A stretch of 64,000 nucleotides of DNA, taken from Bacillota bacterium. GTDB taxonomy: Bacteria; Bacillota; UBA4882; UBA8346. Under the pieces are notes generated by a model that was not told the DNA's origin, did no database searches, and saw only the letters and a list, made by a program, of their open reading frames with translations. Positions within the stretch are counted from its first letter, which is position 1. Every line of letters starts with the position of its first letter. A program made the position numbers and the translations under genes. The stretch lies in contig JAFABB010000033.1 of the NCBI GenBank assembly GCA_023426245.1, positions 124,001 through 188,000 on the forward strand, in the 5' to 3' direction. Shown piece after piece: positions 1-7,994 of this stretch.

Positions 1-353
1 GGGCCTATGAAAGCATGGCCGCAAATTACTGTTCCAGGACCGATGACCGCACTGGAACTTATAGTGGCGCTTGGGTGAATCAAAACCGGAAGAGCTAATT
101 CGGTTTTGATCAATTGTGAGAAAAGGCGTTCCCGGACTTGGTTGTTACCAATAGCAACCACTGCCTCTTCCAAGCGAAAATTCCGCCAGAAATGGATCAA
201 ATCATTTTCCGAGCCGATAATCGGCAATTCTGAATATTGAATGGATGGGAATTTGCGATCAAAAACACCGCCGATTTCAAAACTTTTAACGGCCATTAAT
301 AAATCGAATACTACCTTACCGTGTCCACCTGCTCCTAAAATTCCGATTCGCAT
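1..353 (-). CDS. NeuD/PglD-type sugar O- or N-acyltransferase (3' part cut by window edge)
   Basis: The frame starts at an ATG after a GGGAAA stretch and runs off the left edge, so only about 117 N-terminal residues are visible. It opens with MRIGILGAGGHGKVV, the Rossmann-like N-terminal signature of NeuD/PglD acetyltransferases. It ends in the beginning of a hexapeptide (left-handed beta-helix) region, with HPSATISSSAVIGPGTVICG. Family members transfer acetyl groups to amino- or sialic-type sugars on nucleotide-activated intermediates. It is divergent from the GNAT gene and probably supplies modified sugars for the adjacent glycosylation locus. The exact substrate cannot be told. Completeness at the C-terminus is unknown. 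Confidence 0.75.
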   Translation of the reverse strand, partial: MRIGILGAGGHGKVVFDLLMAVKSFEIGGVFDRKFPSIQYSELPIIGSENDLIHFWRNFRLEEAVVAIGNNQVRERLFSQLIKTELALPVLIHPSATISSSAVIGPGTVICGHAFIG

Positions 354-453
354 CGATTTCCCTTTCTTTAACGCCAGGAAGTCTAAAATTAGGATTCTGT
401 TAATATTCATTAAAAGGATTTACCGATAATATTTATTCCGGAAGGAGGAAAAA

Positions 454-993
454 ATGAAGTATCAGGCGGGAAATATCATCATCAAGGGATTAGAATTTGA
501 TGATATGAAGGAACGTCACCTATGGTTAAATGATCAGGAAGTTACCCGTTACTTTACAAATTTGAGTTCGATTCCCCTTTCCAAAATGGATTTGGAAAAA
601 TGGTATGAACATATTAGTCAAAAGAAGTCCCAAGAGCTTCATTTTTCAATTTATACCAATGAATCCAAGCACATTGGCGGCGCCCAAATAAAATCTATTG
701 ATTGGAAAAACCGTAACGCGGAAATGGGAATATTCATTGGTGATAAAAACGAATGGGGTAAAGGTTATGGAACGAACGCAACAAAATCATTGATTCGTTT
801 TGGGTTTTCCGAACTAAATCTGCATCGGCTTTGGTTAAGAGTAGATCCGGACAATTTAGCGGCTTTAAAATGTTATCAAAAAGCGGGTTTTTTGCAAGAA
901 GGAATTTTTCGGGAAGATGTTTTCCGGAATGGTTGTTTTCACGATACAATTGTTATGAGCATCTTGAGTACTGGGACTTTACAGAATACTTGA
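454..993 (+). CDS. GNAT-family N-acetyltransferase (RimJ/RimL or PseH-like)
   Basis: This is a 179-residue GNAT protein preceded by GGAAGGAGG with good spacing. The acetyl-CoA-binding core is visible around residues 90-110 as GIFIGDKNEWGKGYGTNA, followed by LNLHRLWLRVDPDN and the CYQKAGF segment usual for RimJ/RimL-type enzymes. The RimJ/RimL/PseH branch acetylates either protein N-termini or amino-sugar nucleotides. Beside NeuD-like, rmlC and rmlD genes, an amino-sugar substrate is the better guess, but the sequence does not decide it. It is monocistronic or the first gene of a unit leading to rmlC, 149 bases downstream. Confidence 0.8.
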   Translation: MKYQAGNIIIKGLEFDDMKERHLWLNDQEVTRYFTNLSSIPLSKMDLEKWYEHISQKKSQELHFSIYTNESKHIGGAQIKSIDWKNRNAEMGIFIGDKNEWGKGYGTNATKSLIRFGFSELNLHRLWLRVDPDNLAALKCYQKAGFLQEGIFREDVFRNGCFHDTIVMSILSTGTLQNT

Positions 994-1142
994 TATGTCG
1001 GAGCGTCGGCCTTCATGATTGGATAATACTGTACATAAGTTTTAAGCATAATTTCTTACCGGATTTGAATAGGATATTTCTATAATCACTTTTAGCAGTT
1101 GAAAATATAAATTTATAAAATTCTTCAAGGGTGGGGCTAAAA

Positions 1143-1598
1143 ATGATAGAAAACGTAACGAGCAAAAAACTGATAAAGCACCTTGATGATCGTGGATTTT
1201 TTTTGGAAGTGTTAAGAAATGACGATTCGGCATTTAAAAAATTTGGCCAGTTTTCGATCTCTCTAAGCTTCCCGGGTGTTATCAAGGCTTTTCATTATCA
1301 TAAACTTCAGGATGACTTATGGTTTTTTCCGCTGGGTAATGCTCAAGTCGTCTTATTTGATCTTCGACCGGAATCACCTACCCATAAGGAGACAAATGTT
1401 TTTTATCTGGGTGAACATAATCCTGTTTTATTGCAAATTCCTGCAGGAGTTGCCCATGGTTACAGAGTTTTGGGAACTACTCCGGCAATGATTGCTTATG
1501 TAACTACAGAATCATATCAATCCAATAACCCTGATGAATATCGAGTTCCGTGGGATGACTCTACAATTGGGTTTGACTGGATGACACACAATAGGTAA
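1143..1598 (+). CDS. rmlC: dTDP-4-dehydrorhamnose 3,5-epimerase-like protein (RmlC family cupin)
   Basis: This protein of about 151 residues has a cupin fold typical of RmlC. Visible features are LDDRGFFLEVLR near the N-terminus, FHYHKLQDDLWF, the PAGVAHGYRVLG segment holding a conserved His, and EYRVPWDD at the C-terminus. RmlC epimerises dTDP-4-keto-6-deoxyglucose at C3 and C5 on the way to dTDP-L-rhamnose. It is shorter than the usual 180 residues, so a related sugar epimerase or isomerase (FdtA/WxcM-like) is possible. I chose the ATG at 1143 over the upstream GTG because AAGGGTGG sits at ribosome-binding distance. rmlD follows. Confidence 0.72.
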   Translation: MIENVTSKKLIKHLDDRGFFLEVLRNDDSAFKKFGQFSISLSFPGVIKAFHYHKLQDDLWFFPLGNAQVVLFDLRPESPTHKETNVFYLGEHNPVLLQIPAGVAHGYRVLGTTPAMIAYVTTESYQSNNPDEYRVPWDDSTIGFDWMTHNR

Positions 1599-1697
1599 AT
1601 CGATTAGGAACCGCACGTGGATGTTAAGGATTTGCACCTGTTCCTATCTGAAACATCGTCCTTGGTCGAAAGATATCAAATCCAGGAGGGACCAAGA

Positions 1698-2546
1698 ATG
1701 AATATTTTAATTACGGGAGCGAATGGTCAATTAGGTAATGCGCTAAAAGAAATTTTAAAAAATGAAAAATTAAGCTTGGCAGATTTGCCTAAAATCAACC
1801 TGACTATACCCCAGGATACTTTGGATTATATTTTAATGGTTAAGCCGGAGGTAGTTATTCATTGTGCAGCAAAAACTAATGTAGATGAGTGTGAAATGAA
1901 TCCAACTTCTGCTTATTTGGGAAATGTATTAGCCACCAAGAATGTGGTAAATGCGTGTCAAAGTGCCAATTCAATATTAGTTTATATTTCTACTGATTAT
2001 GTTTTTGATGGCTGTAAAAATCTTCCCTACCATGAATATGATCTCTGCAAGCCAATTAATATTTATGGAAAAACCAAATGGCAAGGGGAAGAAATTGTTA
2101 AAATGCATTTAAACAAGTTTTTTATCATTAGAACCGCCTGGCTTTTTGGTGACATCGGCCATAATTTCGTTAAAACCATTTTAAAGCTGGCGGAAGAAAG
2201 CAAATCTTTGACAATTGTAAATGATCAATTTGGTTCCCCCACTTATGCCTTTGATTTAGCAATGGTCATTGCAAAATTAATTCAAACAAAAGCTTATGGC
2301 ATTTATCATATTACCAATACCGGGAATTGTTCTTGGTTTGAATTTGCCGGACAAATTCTAAAATATGCGGGCCAAAAAGAGGTTTCGTTAAAAGCCCTTT
2401 CTTCAGAAGAACTAAATCGCCCCGCCCCCCGTCCCCGGTACAGCATTTTAGCTCAAGATGCTCTTGATTTGATGGGTATCGCAATGCCATCCTATCAAGA
2501 TGCTTTACAACGCTATTTCATAAAAAACTACCCGCTGTCAAAATAA
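1698..2546 (+). CDS. rmlD: dTDP-4-dehydrorhamnose reductase
   Basis: This 282-residue short-chain dehydrogenase catalyses the last step of dTDP-L-rhamnose synthesis, the NAD(P)H-dependent reduction of dTDP-4-dehydrorhamnose. The Rossmann motif TGANGQLG lies at the N-terminus. STDYVFDG and the catalytic-type YGKTKWQGE (YxxxK) follow, then RTAWLFG and the C-terminal NRPAPRPRYS segment, all diagnostic of RmlD. The ATG at 1698 follows CCAGGAGGG at ideal spacing, so the upstream GTG extension of 27 residues is not used. The gene sits between rmlC and a GT2 gene 24 bases downstream, which suggests one transcript making and using rhamnose. Confidence 0.92.
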   Translation: MNILITGANGQLGNALKEILKNEKLSLADLPKINLTIPQDTLDYILMVKPEVVIHCAAKTNVDECEMNPTSAYLGNVLATKNVVNACQSANSILVYISTDYVFDGCKNLPYHEYDLCKPINIYGKTKWQGEEIVKMHLNKFFIIRTAWLFGDIGHNFVKTILKLAEESKSLTIVNDQFGSPTYAFDLAMVIAKLIQTKAYGIYHITNTGNCSWFEFAGQILKYAGQKEVSLKALSSEELNRPAPRPRYSILAQDALDLMGIAMPSYQDALQRYFIKNYPLSK

Positions 2547-2570
2547 AAACCGATAAAGGTTAGGAGTTTA

Positions 2571-3329
2571 ATGGTTAGTTACCAAATTGATATTATCATC
2601 ATCAATTATAATACGAAAGATTATCTATCGGATTGCCTCCAAAGTATAAAAAAATTTTCCGGCAATATTAATGATTACCGGGTTTGGGTCGTGGACAACG
2701 CGAGCAGCGACGGAAGTGTCGAGTTGATTAAAAACCATAGTGATTTTGTTAACGGTATTTACAACCAAGAAAATCGGGGTTATGGTCCGGCTTGTAATCA
2801 AGGAATATCAGCCGGGAGTGGAAATTACATTTTTCTTTTAAATAGCGATATTCTGGTTACAAACAAATGGTTGCCGCCTCTGATCACTACATTATCATCT
2901 TCCGGGGTTGCGGTCGTTGGTCCAAGATTAGTAAATCCCTCGGGTTTATTAGTCGGAGTCGGAGTAGTTGGAACCAATGCCCACCCATTGTTTCGAGGTT
3001 GGAATGAACCCAATGAACCTGACCGTTACAATAAACAGCTCGAAGTATTAAGCGTCGGCGGCGCCTGTATGGGAATAAAACGTGAACTGATTCCGAAATT
3101 AGGCCTTTTTGATGAACATTATTTTCATTATTTTGAAGAAACGGATTATTGTTATAACGCCCGGTTTCATGGCTATAAAATAATCTATTGTCCCGAAAGC
3201 ACGGTTATCCATTGTGTATCCGGCAGTTGTAGGGATTTCCAAAAGTTACGGAGATATTATCGCGAAGGAGAAAAATATTTTCAAAAGAAATGGAAATCAT
3301 TTTTGAGTGATACCACTAAATATGGCTAA
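2571..3329 (+). CDS. Family 2 glycosyltransferase (WbbL/rhamnosyltransferase-like)
   Basis: This is a 252-residue GT-A enzyme. It has the IIIINYNT strand, VVDNASSDGS nucleotide-binding loop, LLNSDI in place of a DxD metal motif near residue 93, and the C-terminal FDEHYFHYFEETDYC motif common in WbbL-type rhamnosyl- and other GT2 enzymes. It has no membrane segment, so it probably acts at the cytoplasmic face or in the mother-cell cytoplasm. Lying directly after rmlD, it is a reasonable candidate for using dTDP-rhamnose. The sugar and the acceptor cannot be read from sequence. Confidence 0.85.
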   Translation: MVSYQIDIIIINYNTKDYLSDCLQSIKKFSGNINDYRVWVVDNASSDGSVELIKNHSDFVNGIYNQENRGYGPACNQGISAGSGNYIFLLNSDILVTNKWLPPLITTLSSSGVAVVGPRLVNPSGLLVGVGVVGTNAHPLFRGWNEPNEPDRYNKQLEVLSVGGACMGIKRELIPKLGLFDEHYFHYFEETDYCYNARFHGYKIIYCPESTVIHCVSGSCRDFQKLRRYYREGEKYFQKKWKSFLSDTTKYG

Positions 3330-3416
3330 ACCTTTTAATTAGCGATAATAAATTTTTATATTTATAGATTTGTTATTTTTTCCAATATAGTTTTAGCACA
3401 TTTTGCAATAGTTAAT

Positions 3417-3444
3417 AACACTTTATAAAAAATTGCATATTATA
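3417..3444 (+). promoter_or_regulatory. Putative sigma-K-like promoter of the first AIYASIP gene
   Basis: AACA at 3417-3420 and CATATTATA at 3436-3444 (15-base spacer) fit the Bacillus sigma-K pattern of an AC-centred -35 and a CATA-N3-TA -10. The box lies about 30 bases before the start codon of the downstream gene. In AT-rich DNA such a short motif can arise by chance, so only the recurrence before other genes of this locus makes it worth recording. Confidence 0.4.
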
Positions 3445-3472
3445 TATCATCCTAAAAAAGGAGGGGATATAA

Positions 3473-4063
3473 ATGTCGCAACCACTTGCCATATACGCGA
3501 GTATCCCGCCTGCCACACCTCCAATTCCGGGTCCATTATGGGTAGGGACACAACCGGTAGTTGTTACCAATCCCTTTACATTTTGGCCCAGTCTGGATTG
3601 GACTGGAGATAATATCACACCAACAAGCGGTTTTGGAGAAATACCCCAATACTTATTTTCCGTACCGCAAGCAAATCCAGCCGTGGATACGGTCGCTACT
3701 TTTACCCGACGTTTGACCGTGGGAGCCATCGGTTCAACATTTTCCGTTACGACAATACCACCTGGGCTCTATGATTTATCCTTATCTCATGCAGCGGACA
3801 ATCAATACTCGGTCACCGTTACCGCGACATTACTGGGAATACCGACAGTCTTAACACCGGTTGGATTTAACACAAATACTCCCAGTCCTTTACAATGGCG
3901 GAATGTTAAAACATTTGAATATCTCGCAATATCTTTAGTAACTGGTGATACCATCGATATAACTTCCACAGTGGTGAACTTGGCAGCGCCAGGCTTCACC
4001 CCGGATCAAAACCCGGCAATGTTCACCTGGATTATGCAATTTTCAATTCCAATACTTGGATAA
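3473..4063 (+). CDS. Uncharacterised protein, AIYASIP paralog 1 (candidate spore-surface protein)
   Basis: I do not recognise this 196-residue protein. It starts MSQPLAIYASIP after a strong AAAGGAGGGG site and has no signal peptide or long hydrophobic segment. It is rich in Pro, Thr, Val and Asn and poor in charge, with an all-beta look. A paralog of 199 residues lies at 6587-7186. The two share the N-terminus, a PxWPxxDW motif, GFGE/GYGE-(I/V)PQYL, TRRLT, the PLxWRNVKTF motif and a C-terminal AMxTWIxQF. The gene is surrounded by glycosyltransferases and has a sigma-K-like box upstream. A role as a glycosylated structural protein of the spore surface is inference only. Confidence 0.7.
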   Translation: MSQPLAIYASIPPATPPIPGPLWVGTQPVVVTNPFTFWPSLDWTGDNITPTSGFGEIPQYLFSVPQANPAVDTVATFTRRLTVGAIGSTFSVTTIPPGLYDLSLSHAADNQYSVTVTATLLGIPTVLTPVGFNTNTPSPLQWRNVKTFEYLAISLVTGDTIDITSTVVNLAAPGFTPDQNPAMFTWIMQFSIPILG

Positions 4064-4096
4064 TCACCAGTCATTTGGGATTTTCGAAAAAAAATC

Positions 4097-4132
4097 AAGA
4101 GAACCTCTTTGTATAAAGAGGTTCTCTTTTTA
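4097..4132 (+). terminator. Intrinsic terminator, likely bidirectional
   Basis: A perfect 14-bp stem (4097-4110 with 4115-4128) with a GTAT loop is followed by a T run. An A run lies just upstream (4087-4094), so it can stop both the + strand AIYASIP gene and the convergent methyltransferase gene. Confidence 0.88.
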
Positions 4133-4157
4133 AGGGAATAAACCTACAATGAACTTA

Positions 4158-4778
4158 TTACAACTTCTTTAAAAAACCGTTGGGGAAAAATGTCATGAAA
4201 AATTTTTCTCGGGATTTGTCAACTGTAAAACCTTTGTTTTCGGCCAAAAATTGCTGTAATGCTTCCATAGGTCCAGGACCAAAGTTTGGATATACGGGAT
4301 GCCCGTTAATGTTTGTGTCTTCCAAAACCATATAACTTCCCGCAGTAACAAGCAGGGCATAAATGCGTAATTCATTTAAAACATGCCCAAAACTATGATC
4401 TGAATCTAAAATAACCATGACCCGTTCATGGGGTTTTATTGAATTACGAACATTATTATATATTTCCGGCGATACTGACGACCCGGTTAAATAAGTTATT
4501 CTTGGGTGTTGCGGCCTTGTTTTCGGGGTAATATCGATTGTTAAAATCCGTCCGTTCTGTACCAAGTCACATAGACTGGCAAGATAATAAGCGCTGCCTC
4601 CATCCGCGGTCCCGGATTCAATGATGACGTCAGGTCTTAATTCAAAAATCATTTCTTGATAAATCCATAAATCTAAAGGACATTTCTGAATCGGCACTCC
4701 CATCCAGAAAGTATTTAACCAAGTAAGTGAATCATAATACAATTGGTGAAACTGATCACTAATCGGGTTATCGCCCAT
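4158..4778 (-). CDS. CmcI/rhamnosyl O-methyltransferase-like SAM-dependent enzyme
   Basis: This 206-residue protein resembles the cephalosporin hydroxylase (CmcI) family, which includes O-methyltransferases acting on rhamnosyl groups. Visible motifs are PLDLWIYQEMIFELRPD, the SAM-binding IESGTADGGSAYYLAS, the acidic LTIDI and VILDSDHS, and the C-terminal YMVLEDTNINGHPV segment. Such enzymes add methyl groups to sugars or small molecules. Next to rhamnose and glycosyltransferase genes, methylation of a surface glycan is plausible. The start follows GGAAGGTGG. A CATA-N3-TA box precedes it by about 55 bases. It is transcribed convergently with the first AIYASIP gene. Confidence 0.82.
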   Translation of the reverse strand: MGDNPISDQFHQLYYDSLTWLNTFWMGVPIQKCPLDLWIYQEMIFELRPDVIIESGTADGGSAYYLASLCDLVQNGRILTIDITPKTRPQHPRITYLTGSSVSPEIYNNVRNSIKPHERVMVILDSDHSFGHVLNELRIYALLVTAGSYMVLEDTNINGHPVYPNFGPGPMEALQQFLAENKGFTVDKSREKFFMTFFPNGFLKKL

Positions 4779-4833
4779 TATTCGAATCCACCTTCCAATA
4801 GGATAAACTCAATTTTAAATACATAAAATATTG

Positions 4834-4860
4834 TATGTTATGCACGATAATACGGAAGTG
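4834..4860 (-). promoter_or_regulatory. Putative sporulation-type promoter of the methyltransferase gene
   Basis: On the minus strand CATAACATA (4842-4834) fits the sigma-K -10. The overlapping CATACAAT (4837-4830) fits the sigma-E -10. CACT at 4860-4857 could serve as the -35 with a 14-base spacer. The match is short and unproven. Confidence 0.3.
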
Positions 4861-4921
4861 AAAAAAGTAAGAAAATGCCGGAATAACAAGTAATTGAGCC
4901 GATTGTTCATAAAGGGTTGTG

Positions 4922-5581
4922 CTAATGGGCAATAAAATTTCCGTAATGAAATAAAAATAGCTGACGGTTTTCCTCATAACCGGCCATACTTACATCATGA
5001 ACTTGGTGCAAAAACCATGGCTCGGTTTGGCGGGCAACCCCAACCTCATAACCTGCTCTAATAAATTCAAGACTCTGCGCGATATCATAAAAATGCCACC
5101 CTTTAAATATGTCCTCCCGCCATAACACATCGTATTGACTTATCATTGCCACTCCATCGATAACTTGTACCGTTTCATAGTCCCCCAACACTTCATTCCA
5201 GATAAATGGTGAACTACCCCACATAAATTTACCATAACAAGCAGAAGCATGAGGCCAGTAAGCATCCGGGGGTAACTGTTTGGCTCCGGCGACACCCATC
5301 AACCCCAACTGAGGATGTTTTAAAAATATCATTATCATTTCTTTTAAGAAATTCGGATTGATTATCTCCATGTCCTGATGTAAATACACTTTGTACTTTG
5401 CGTTGGAGCTTTTCATGGCATCGTTATATGCTTTAGTGATACTGGAAGCATTTTTAATAACACGGTTTTCAATAGTGTATCCTCCCGGAATGTACAGTTT
5501 ATCTATGGTACAAAGCGATCTGAATAAAAGATGATCATTATTGACACAGTAGATAAAACAAATTTTACGAGGATCTACCAT
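4922..5581 (-). CDS. StrF-type family 2 glycosyltransferase, paralog A
   Basis: This 219-residue protein starts MVDPRKICFIYCVNND and belongs to a three-member local family (with 5614-6270 and 7334-7993). Shared features are IPxGYT, the NASSITKAYNDAM segment, YKVYLHQDM (probably the DxD-like region), LGMLG-type GVxGAK and the C-terminal YDxAQSLEFIRAGYEVGV. This pattern matches the StrF/Glyco_tranf_2_5 group of GT-A enzymes, whose substrates are mostly unknown. It has a strong AAGGAG site and is likely co-transcribed from the 5614-6270 gene, 32 bases upstream. Function as a sugar transferase is inferred from the fold family only. Confidence 0.75.
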   Translation of the reverse strand: MVDPRKICFIYCVNNDHLLFRSLCTIDKLYIPGGYTIENRVIKNASSITKAYNDAMKSSNAKYKVYLHQDMEIINPNFLKEMIMIFLKHPQLGLMGVAGAKQLPPDAYWPHASACYGKFMWGSSPFIWNEVLGDYETVQVIDGVAMISQYDVLWREDIFKGWHFYDIAQSLEFIRAGYEVGVARQTEPWFLHQVHDVSMAGYEENRQLFLFHYGNFIAH

Positions 5582-5613
5582 TTTTCTCCTTCTTTCTCTT
5601 TTAAATAAAGTAC

Positions 5614-6270
5614 TTAGTTAAAAAACGGTTGGTATTCTTGAATGAATTTTTGTTGGGACAGTTGAAACGGAAGCATTAAACTTGAACAATTATGGGCGCA
5701 CCAAGGGACGCTTTGCCGTGGGACACCTACTGTATAACCTGCCTTGATAAATTCAAGACTTTGTGAAACATCGTAAAAATGCCATCCGGTCACTATATCT
5801 TCACGCCATTTTATGTCATATTGGGTAACCATGATCATACCGTCAATGCCCTGGACGGTTTCATATTCATTGATGACCTCCGTATTGCAATTACAAATCT
5901 GATCAAAATATATACATTTTCCATAACTTTCTTTTGCTTCCCACCATACTCCGCTTGAAGGCAACCGCTTGGCTCCTAATACTCCTAGCATACCCAAATT
6001 AGGATTTTTTTTAAATAAAGCAAGAATCAAATAAAAGAAATTCCGTTCCAGAATATTGACATCTTGATGCAAGTAAAATTTATATTTTGCGTTGCTGGCT
6101 ATCATGGCTTGATTATAACCTTTAGTTATACTACCTGCATTTTTAATAATTGATTTGTCAACCGTATAACCGGAAGGAACATTCAATGTACACACATGAT
6201 TCCAAGAATTATGAAATTGTTGTTCATCATTAACGCAATAAATAAATTGAAATTTATGAAAGTCAATCAA
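5614..6270 (-). CDS. StrF-type family 2 glycosyltransferase, paralog B
   Basis: Second member of the local StrF-type group, about 218 residues. The ATG at 6276 lies only one base after GGAGG, whereas the TTG at 6270 has seven-base spacing. The TTG start also gives MIDFHKFQFIYCVND, aligning without a gap with MVDPRKICFIYCVNN of paralog A. Shared blocks are NAGSITKGYNQAM, YKFYLHQDVNI, LGMLGVLGAKRLP and YDVSQSLEFIKAGYTVGVPRQ. It has a longer Cys-containing middle insertion than paralog A. It heads a two-gene minus-strand unit, with a CATA-N3-TA box at 6361-6353. Confidence 0.75.
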   Translation of the reverse strand: MIDFHKFQFIYCVNDEQQFHNSWNHVCTLNVPSGYTVDKSIIKNAGSITKGYNQAMIASNAKYKFYLHQDVNILERNFFYLILALFKKNPNLGMLGVLGAKRLPSSGVWWEAKESYGKCIYFDQICNCNTEVINEYETVQGIDGMIMVTQYDIKWREDIVTGWHFYDVSQSLEFIKAGYTVGVPRQSVPWCAHNCSSLMLPFQLSQQKFIQEYQPFFN

Positions 6271-6586
6271 ACCCATTCCTCCTCTACTGAAAACAAAGGT
6301 CCGATTTTAAATACTTTCCAAAATATTGCCGCTTATTTATAAATTTCATATATATTTTATGTGTGTTATTAAGATTTGCAACAGATATTACATTGTTGTG
6401 ACATTTAAATAAATAAAAGTGCTTAACTAATGAACTTTTTGGTATTACATCCATACGAGGAAATTTTCACTTTCTCTTAGATATAAGTCATTTATACCAT
6501 TGTATTAATAACTTATGGCAACTAAAACGGCATCACTTTTAACTCCTCATAGACATAATTTATATAATATCAAGGAGGAATGTTTA
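6271..6586. other. Divergent AT-rich intergenic region
   Basis: About 316 bases separate the divergent StrF-type unit from the second AIYASIP gene. It holds CATAAAATA on the minus strand (6361-6353) and the plus-strand box listed next. I see no RNA gene or open frame with a ribosome-binding site other than the two flanking starts. Confidence 0.6.
6534..6562 (+). promoter_or_regulatory. Putative sigma-K-like promoter of the second AIYASIP gene
   Basis: CACT at 6534-6537 and CATAATTTA at 6554-6562 with a 16-base spacer reproduce the arrangement seen before the first paralog. The -10 box ends about 25 bases before the start codon. Confidence 0.4.
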
Positions 6587-7186
6587 ATGTCTCAACCTAT
6601 GGCAATCTATGCTTCAATACCGGCTTCATCAGGTGCAAACTGGGTAACGACTGTACCCAATTATAGCCCGGTCGCAGTGACCACCCCTTATCCCCAATGG
6701 CCAAATATCGACTGGTCTGATGGCAATATTGCACCTTCACTGGGTTATGGTGAAGTTCCGCAATACTTATGGTCAACTCCAATCCCGGATCCGAACGATA
6801 ATGCACCAAAGTCATTTACAAGGCGTTTAACGGCCAGTACGCAAATTAATTTACCCAATATACTGAAAATACCGGTAGGCGGTTCTATAGGCAATCAGTT
6901 CAGGTTCATTTTTTCCATTGCGGCGGATGACGAATACACTTTTCAAATCCTATTGAATGGTCAGCCCATACCGGAAGAAGTTCCTACCACCGGGTATAAC
7001 TTTCAAGTCCCTATCCCGTTACCTTGGCGAAATGTTAAAACTTTTTCATTTGGCCTTGGAAAGAAACCAGTCACGATTAACAATAATGATGTTTTAGATA
7101 TTCAGACTACAGTATCTAACTTGCCGCAACCTCCCGGAACTGGTAACTTAGCAATGGTAACCTGGATTTTACAGTTTTTCTCATGA
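6587..7186 (+). CDS. Uncharacterised protein, AIYASIP paralog 2 (candidate spore-surface protein)
   Basis: A 199-residue protein of unknown family, paralogous to 3473-4063. The ATG at 6587 follows CAAGGAGGAA and gives MSQPMAIYASIP, so the longer open frame with 24 extra residues is rejected. Conserved with paralog 1 are PQWPNIDW, GYGEVPQYLW, SFTRRLT, PLPWRNVKTF and MVTWILQF. The central part has an added segment with IGNQFRFIFSIAADDEYTFQILLNGQ, again beta-like. No signal peptide or transmembrane segment is visible. A structural or carrier role on the spore surface is inferred from duplication, neighbours and the sigma-K-like box. Confidence 0.7.
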   Translation: MSQPMAIYASIPASSGANWVTTVPNYSPVAVTTPYPQWPNIDWSDGNIAPSLGYGEVPQYLWSTPIPDPNDNAPKSFTRRLTASTQINLPNILKIPVGGSIGNQFRFIFSIAADDEYTFQILLNGQPIPEEVPTTGYNFQVPIPLPWRNVKTFSFGLGKKPVTINNNDVLDIQTTVSNLPQPPGTGNLAMVTWILQFFS

Positions 7187-7247
7187 TCGCCGAATAAGGT
7201 TCTGTCAAATTTGGTTTTAAAAAGACTCTTCTCAAATTACAGTATAA

Positions 7248-7299
7248 AATCCTAAGTTGCTTTCTCATTTCATGATAAATCTGAAAGCAACTTAGGATT
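7248..7299. terminator. Long perfect inverted repeat between convergent genes
   Basis: Perfect 17-bp arms (7248-7264 and 7283-7299) enclose an 18-base loop between a plus-strand and a minus-strand gene end. There is no clean T run on either side, so it may be a bidirectional terminator or an mRNA-stabilising hairpin. Confidence 0.6.
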
Positions 7300-7333
7300 C
7301 AATAGAGTATGTTCCAAGACTCATTATTAAAGG

Positions 7334-7993
7334 TTAATGGATAAATTCCGGATAATTGCGTTTAAATATATCTCGTTGTTGGAAAAAACGAATGATATCA
7401 TCCGATGAATTATTATACGAACACCATGGTTCCCGTTGCATGGGAATACCTATGGTATAGCCCCTTTTAATAAATTCCATGCATTGGGCTGAATCATAAA
7501 AGTATGGATTCTCGAATAAATCTTCCCGCCAAGGAAGATCGTATTGGGTGATCATAATAATTCCATCAACTGATCGTACCGGTTCATATTCATTGGTTAT
7601 TTCATTGCCATAAATAAGAAGCTTTCCCAAAAAAACGATTTTACCGCACTGCTCTGTTGAATCACGCCAATTACCACTAAGCGGTATTTTTTTGGCTCCT
7701 ATAATTCCCAGCATTCCTAATTTAGGATATTTTTTAAATAAGGTTAGAATCTCTGGCAAGAAATTGCGATTAATAATATTCATTTTTCCATGAAGATATA
7801 TTTTATATTTTGCACTGGAATTGCGCATAGCAAAGTTGTAACCCTGGGCTATGCTGAAATTGCCTTGTAAAATTTTTTTCGTTAAAGTATATCCGGAAGG
7901 AAGATTTAATAAGTCCAAGCTTTTCAATGATTCTTCACATTCATTTTCATGGTTGGTGTAATATATGAAACTAATATTATTATTATCTACCAT
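7334..7993 (-). CDS. StrF-type family 2 glycosyltransferase, paralog C
   Basis: Third member of the local StrF-type family, 219 residues from the ATG at 7993. This start aligns MVDNNNISFIYY with the other two paralogs, follows GGAG, and lies one base after the stop of the upstream CgeB-like gene, so translational coupling is likely. Shared blocks are LPSGYT, GNFSIAQGYNFAMRNS, YKIYLHGKMNI (HQD in the others is HGK here), LGMLGIIGAKKIP and YDSAQCMEFIKRGYTIGIP. The loss of the acidic residue in the HQD position is notable because that region would carry the metal ligand in GT-A enzymes. Activity may therefore differ. Confidence 0.75.
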   Translation of the reverse strand: MVDNNNISFIYYTNHENECEESLKSLDLLNLPSGYTLTKKILQGNFSIAQGYNFAMRNSSAKYKIYLHGKMNIINRNFLPEILTLFKKYPKLGMLGIIGAKKIPLSGNWRDSTEQCGKIVFLGKLLIYGNEITNEYEPVRSVDGIIMITQYDLPWREDLFENPYFYDSAQCMEFIKRGYTIGIPMQREPWCSYNNSSDDIIRFFQQRDIFKRNYPEFIH

Positions 7994-7994
7994 T

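Noticed and set aside
831..1085. 84-residue plus-strand frame overlapping the GNAT gene end
   Set aside because: Shadow frame inside a well-supported gene.
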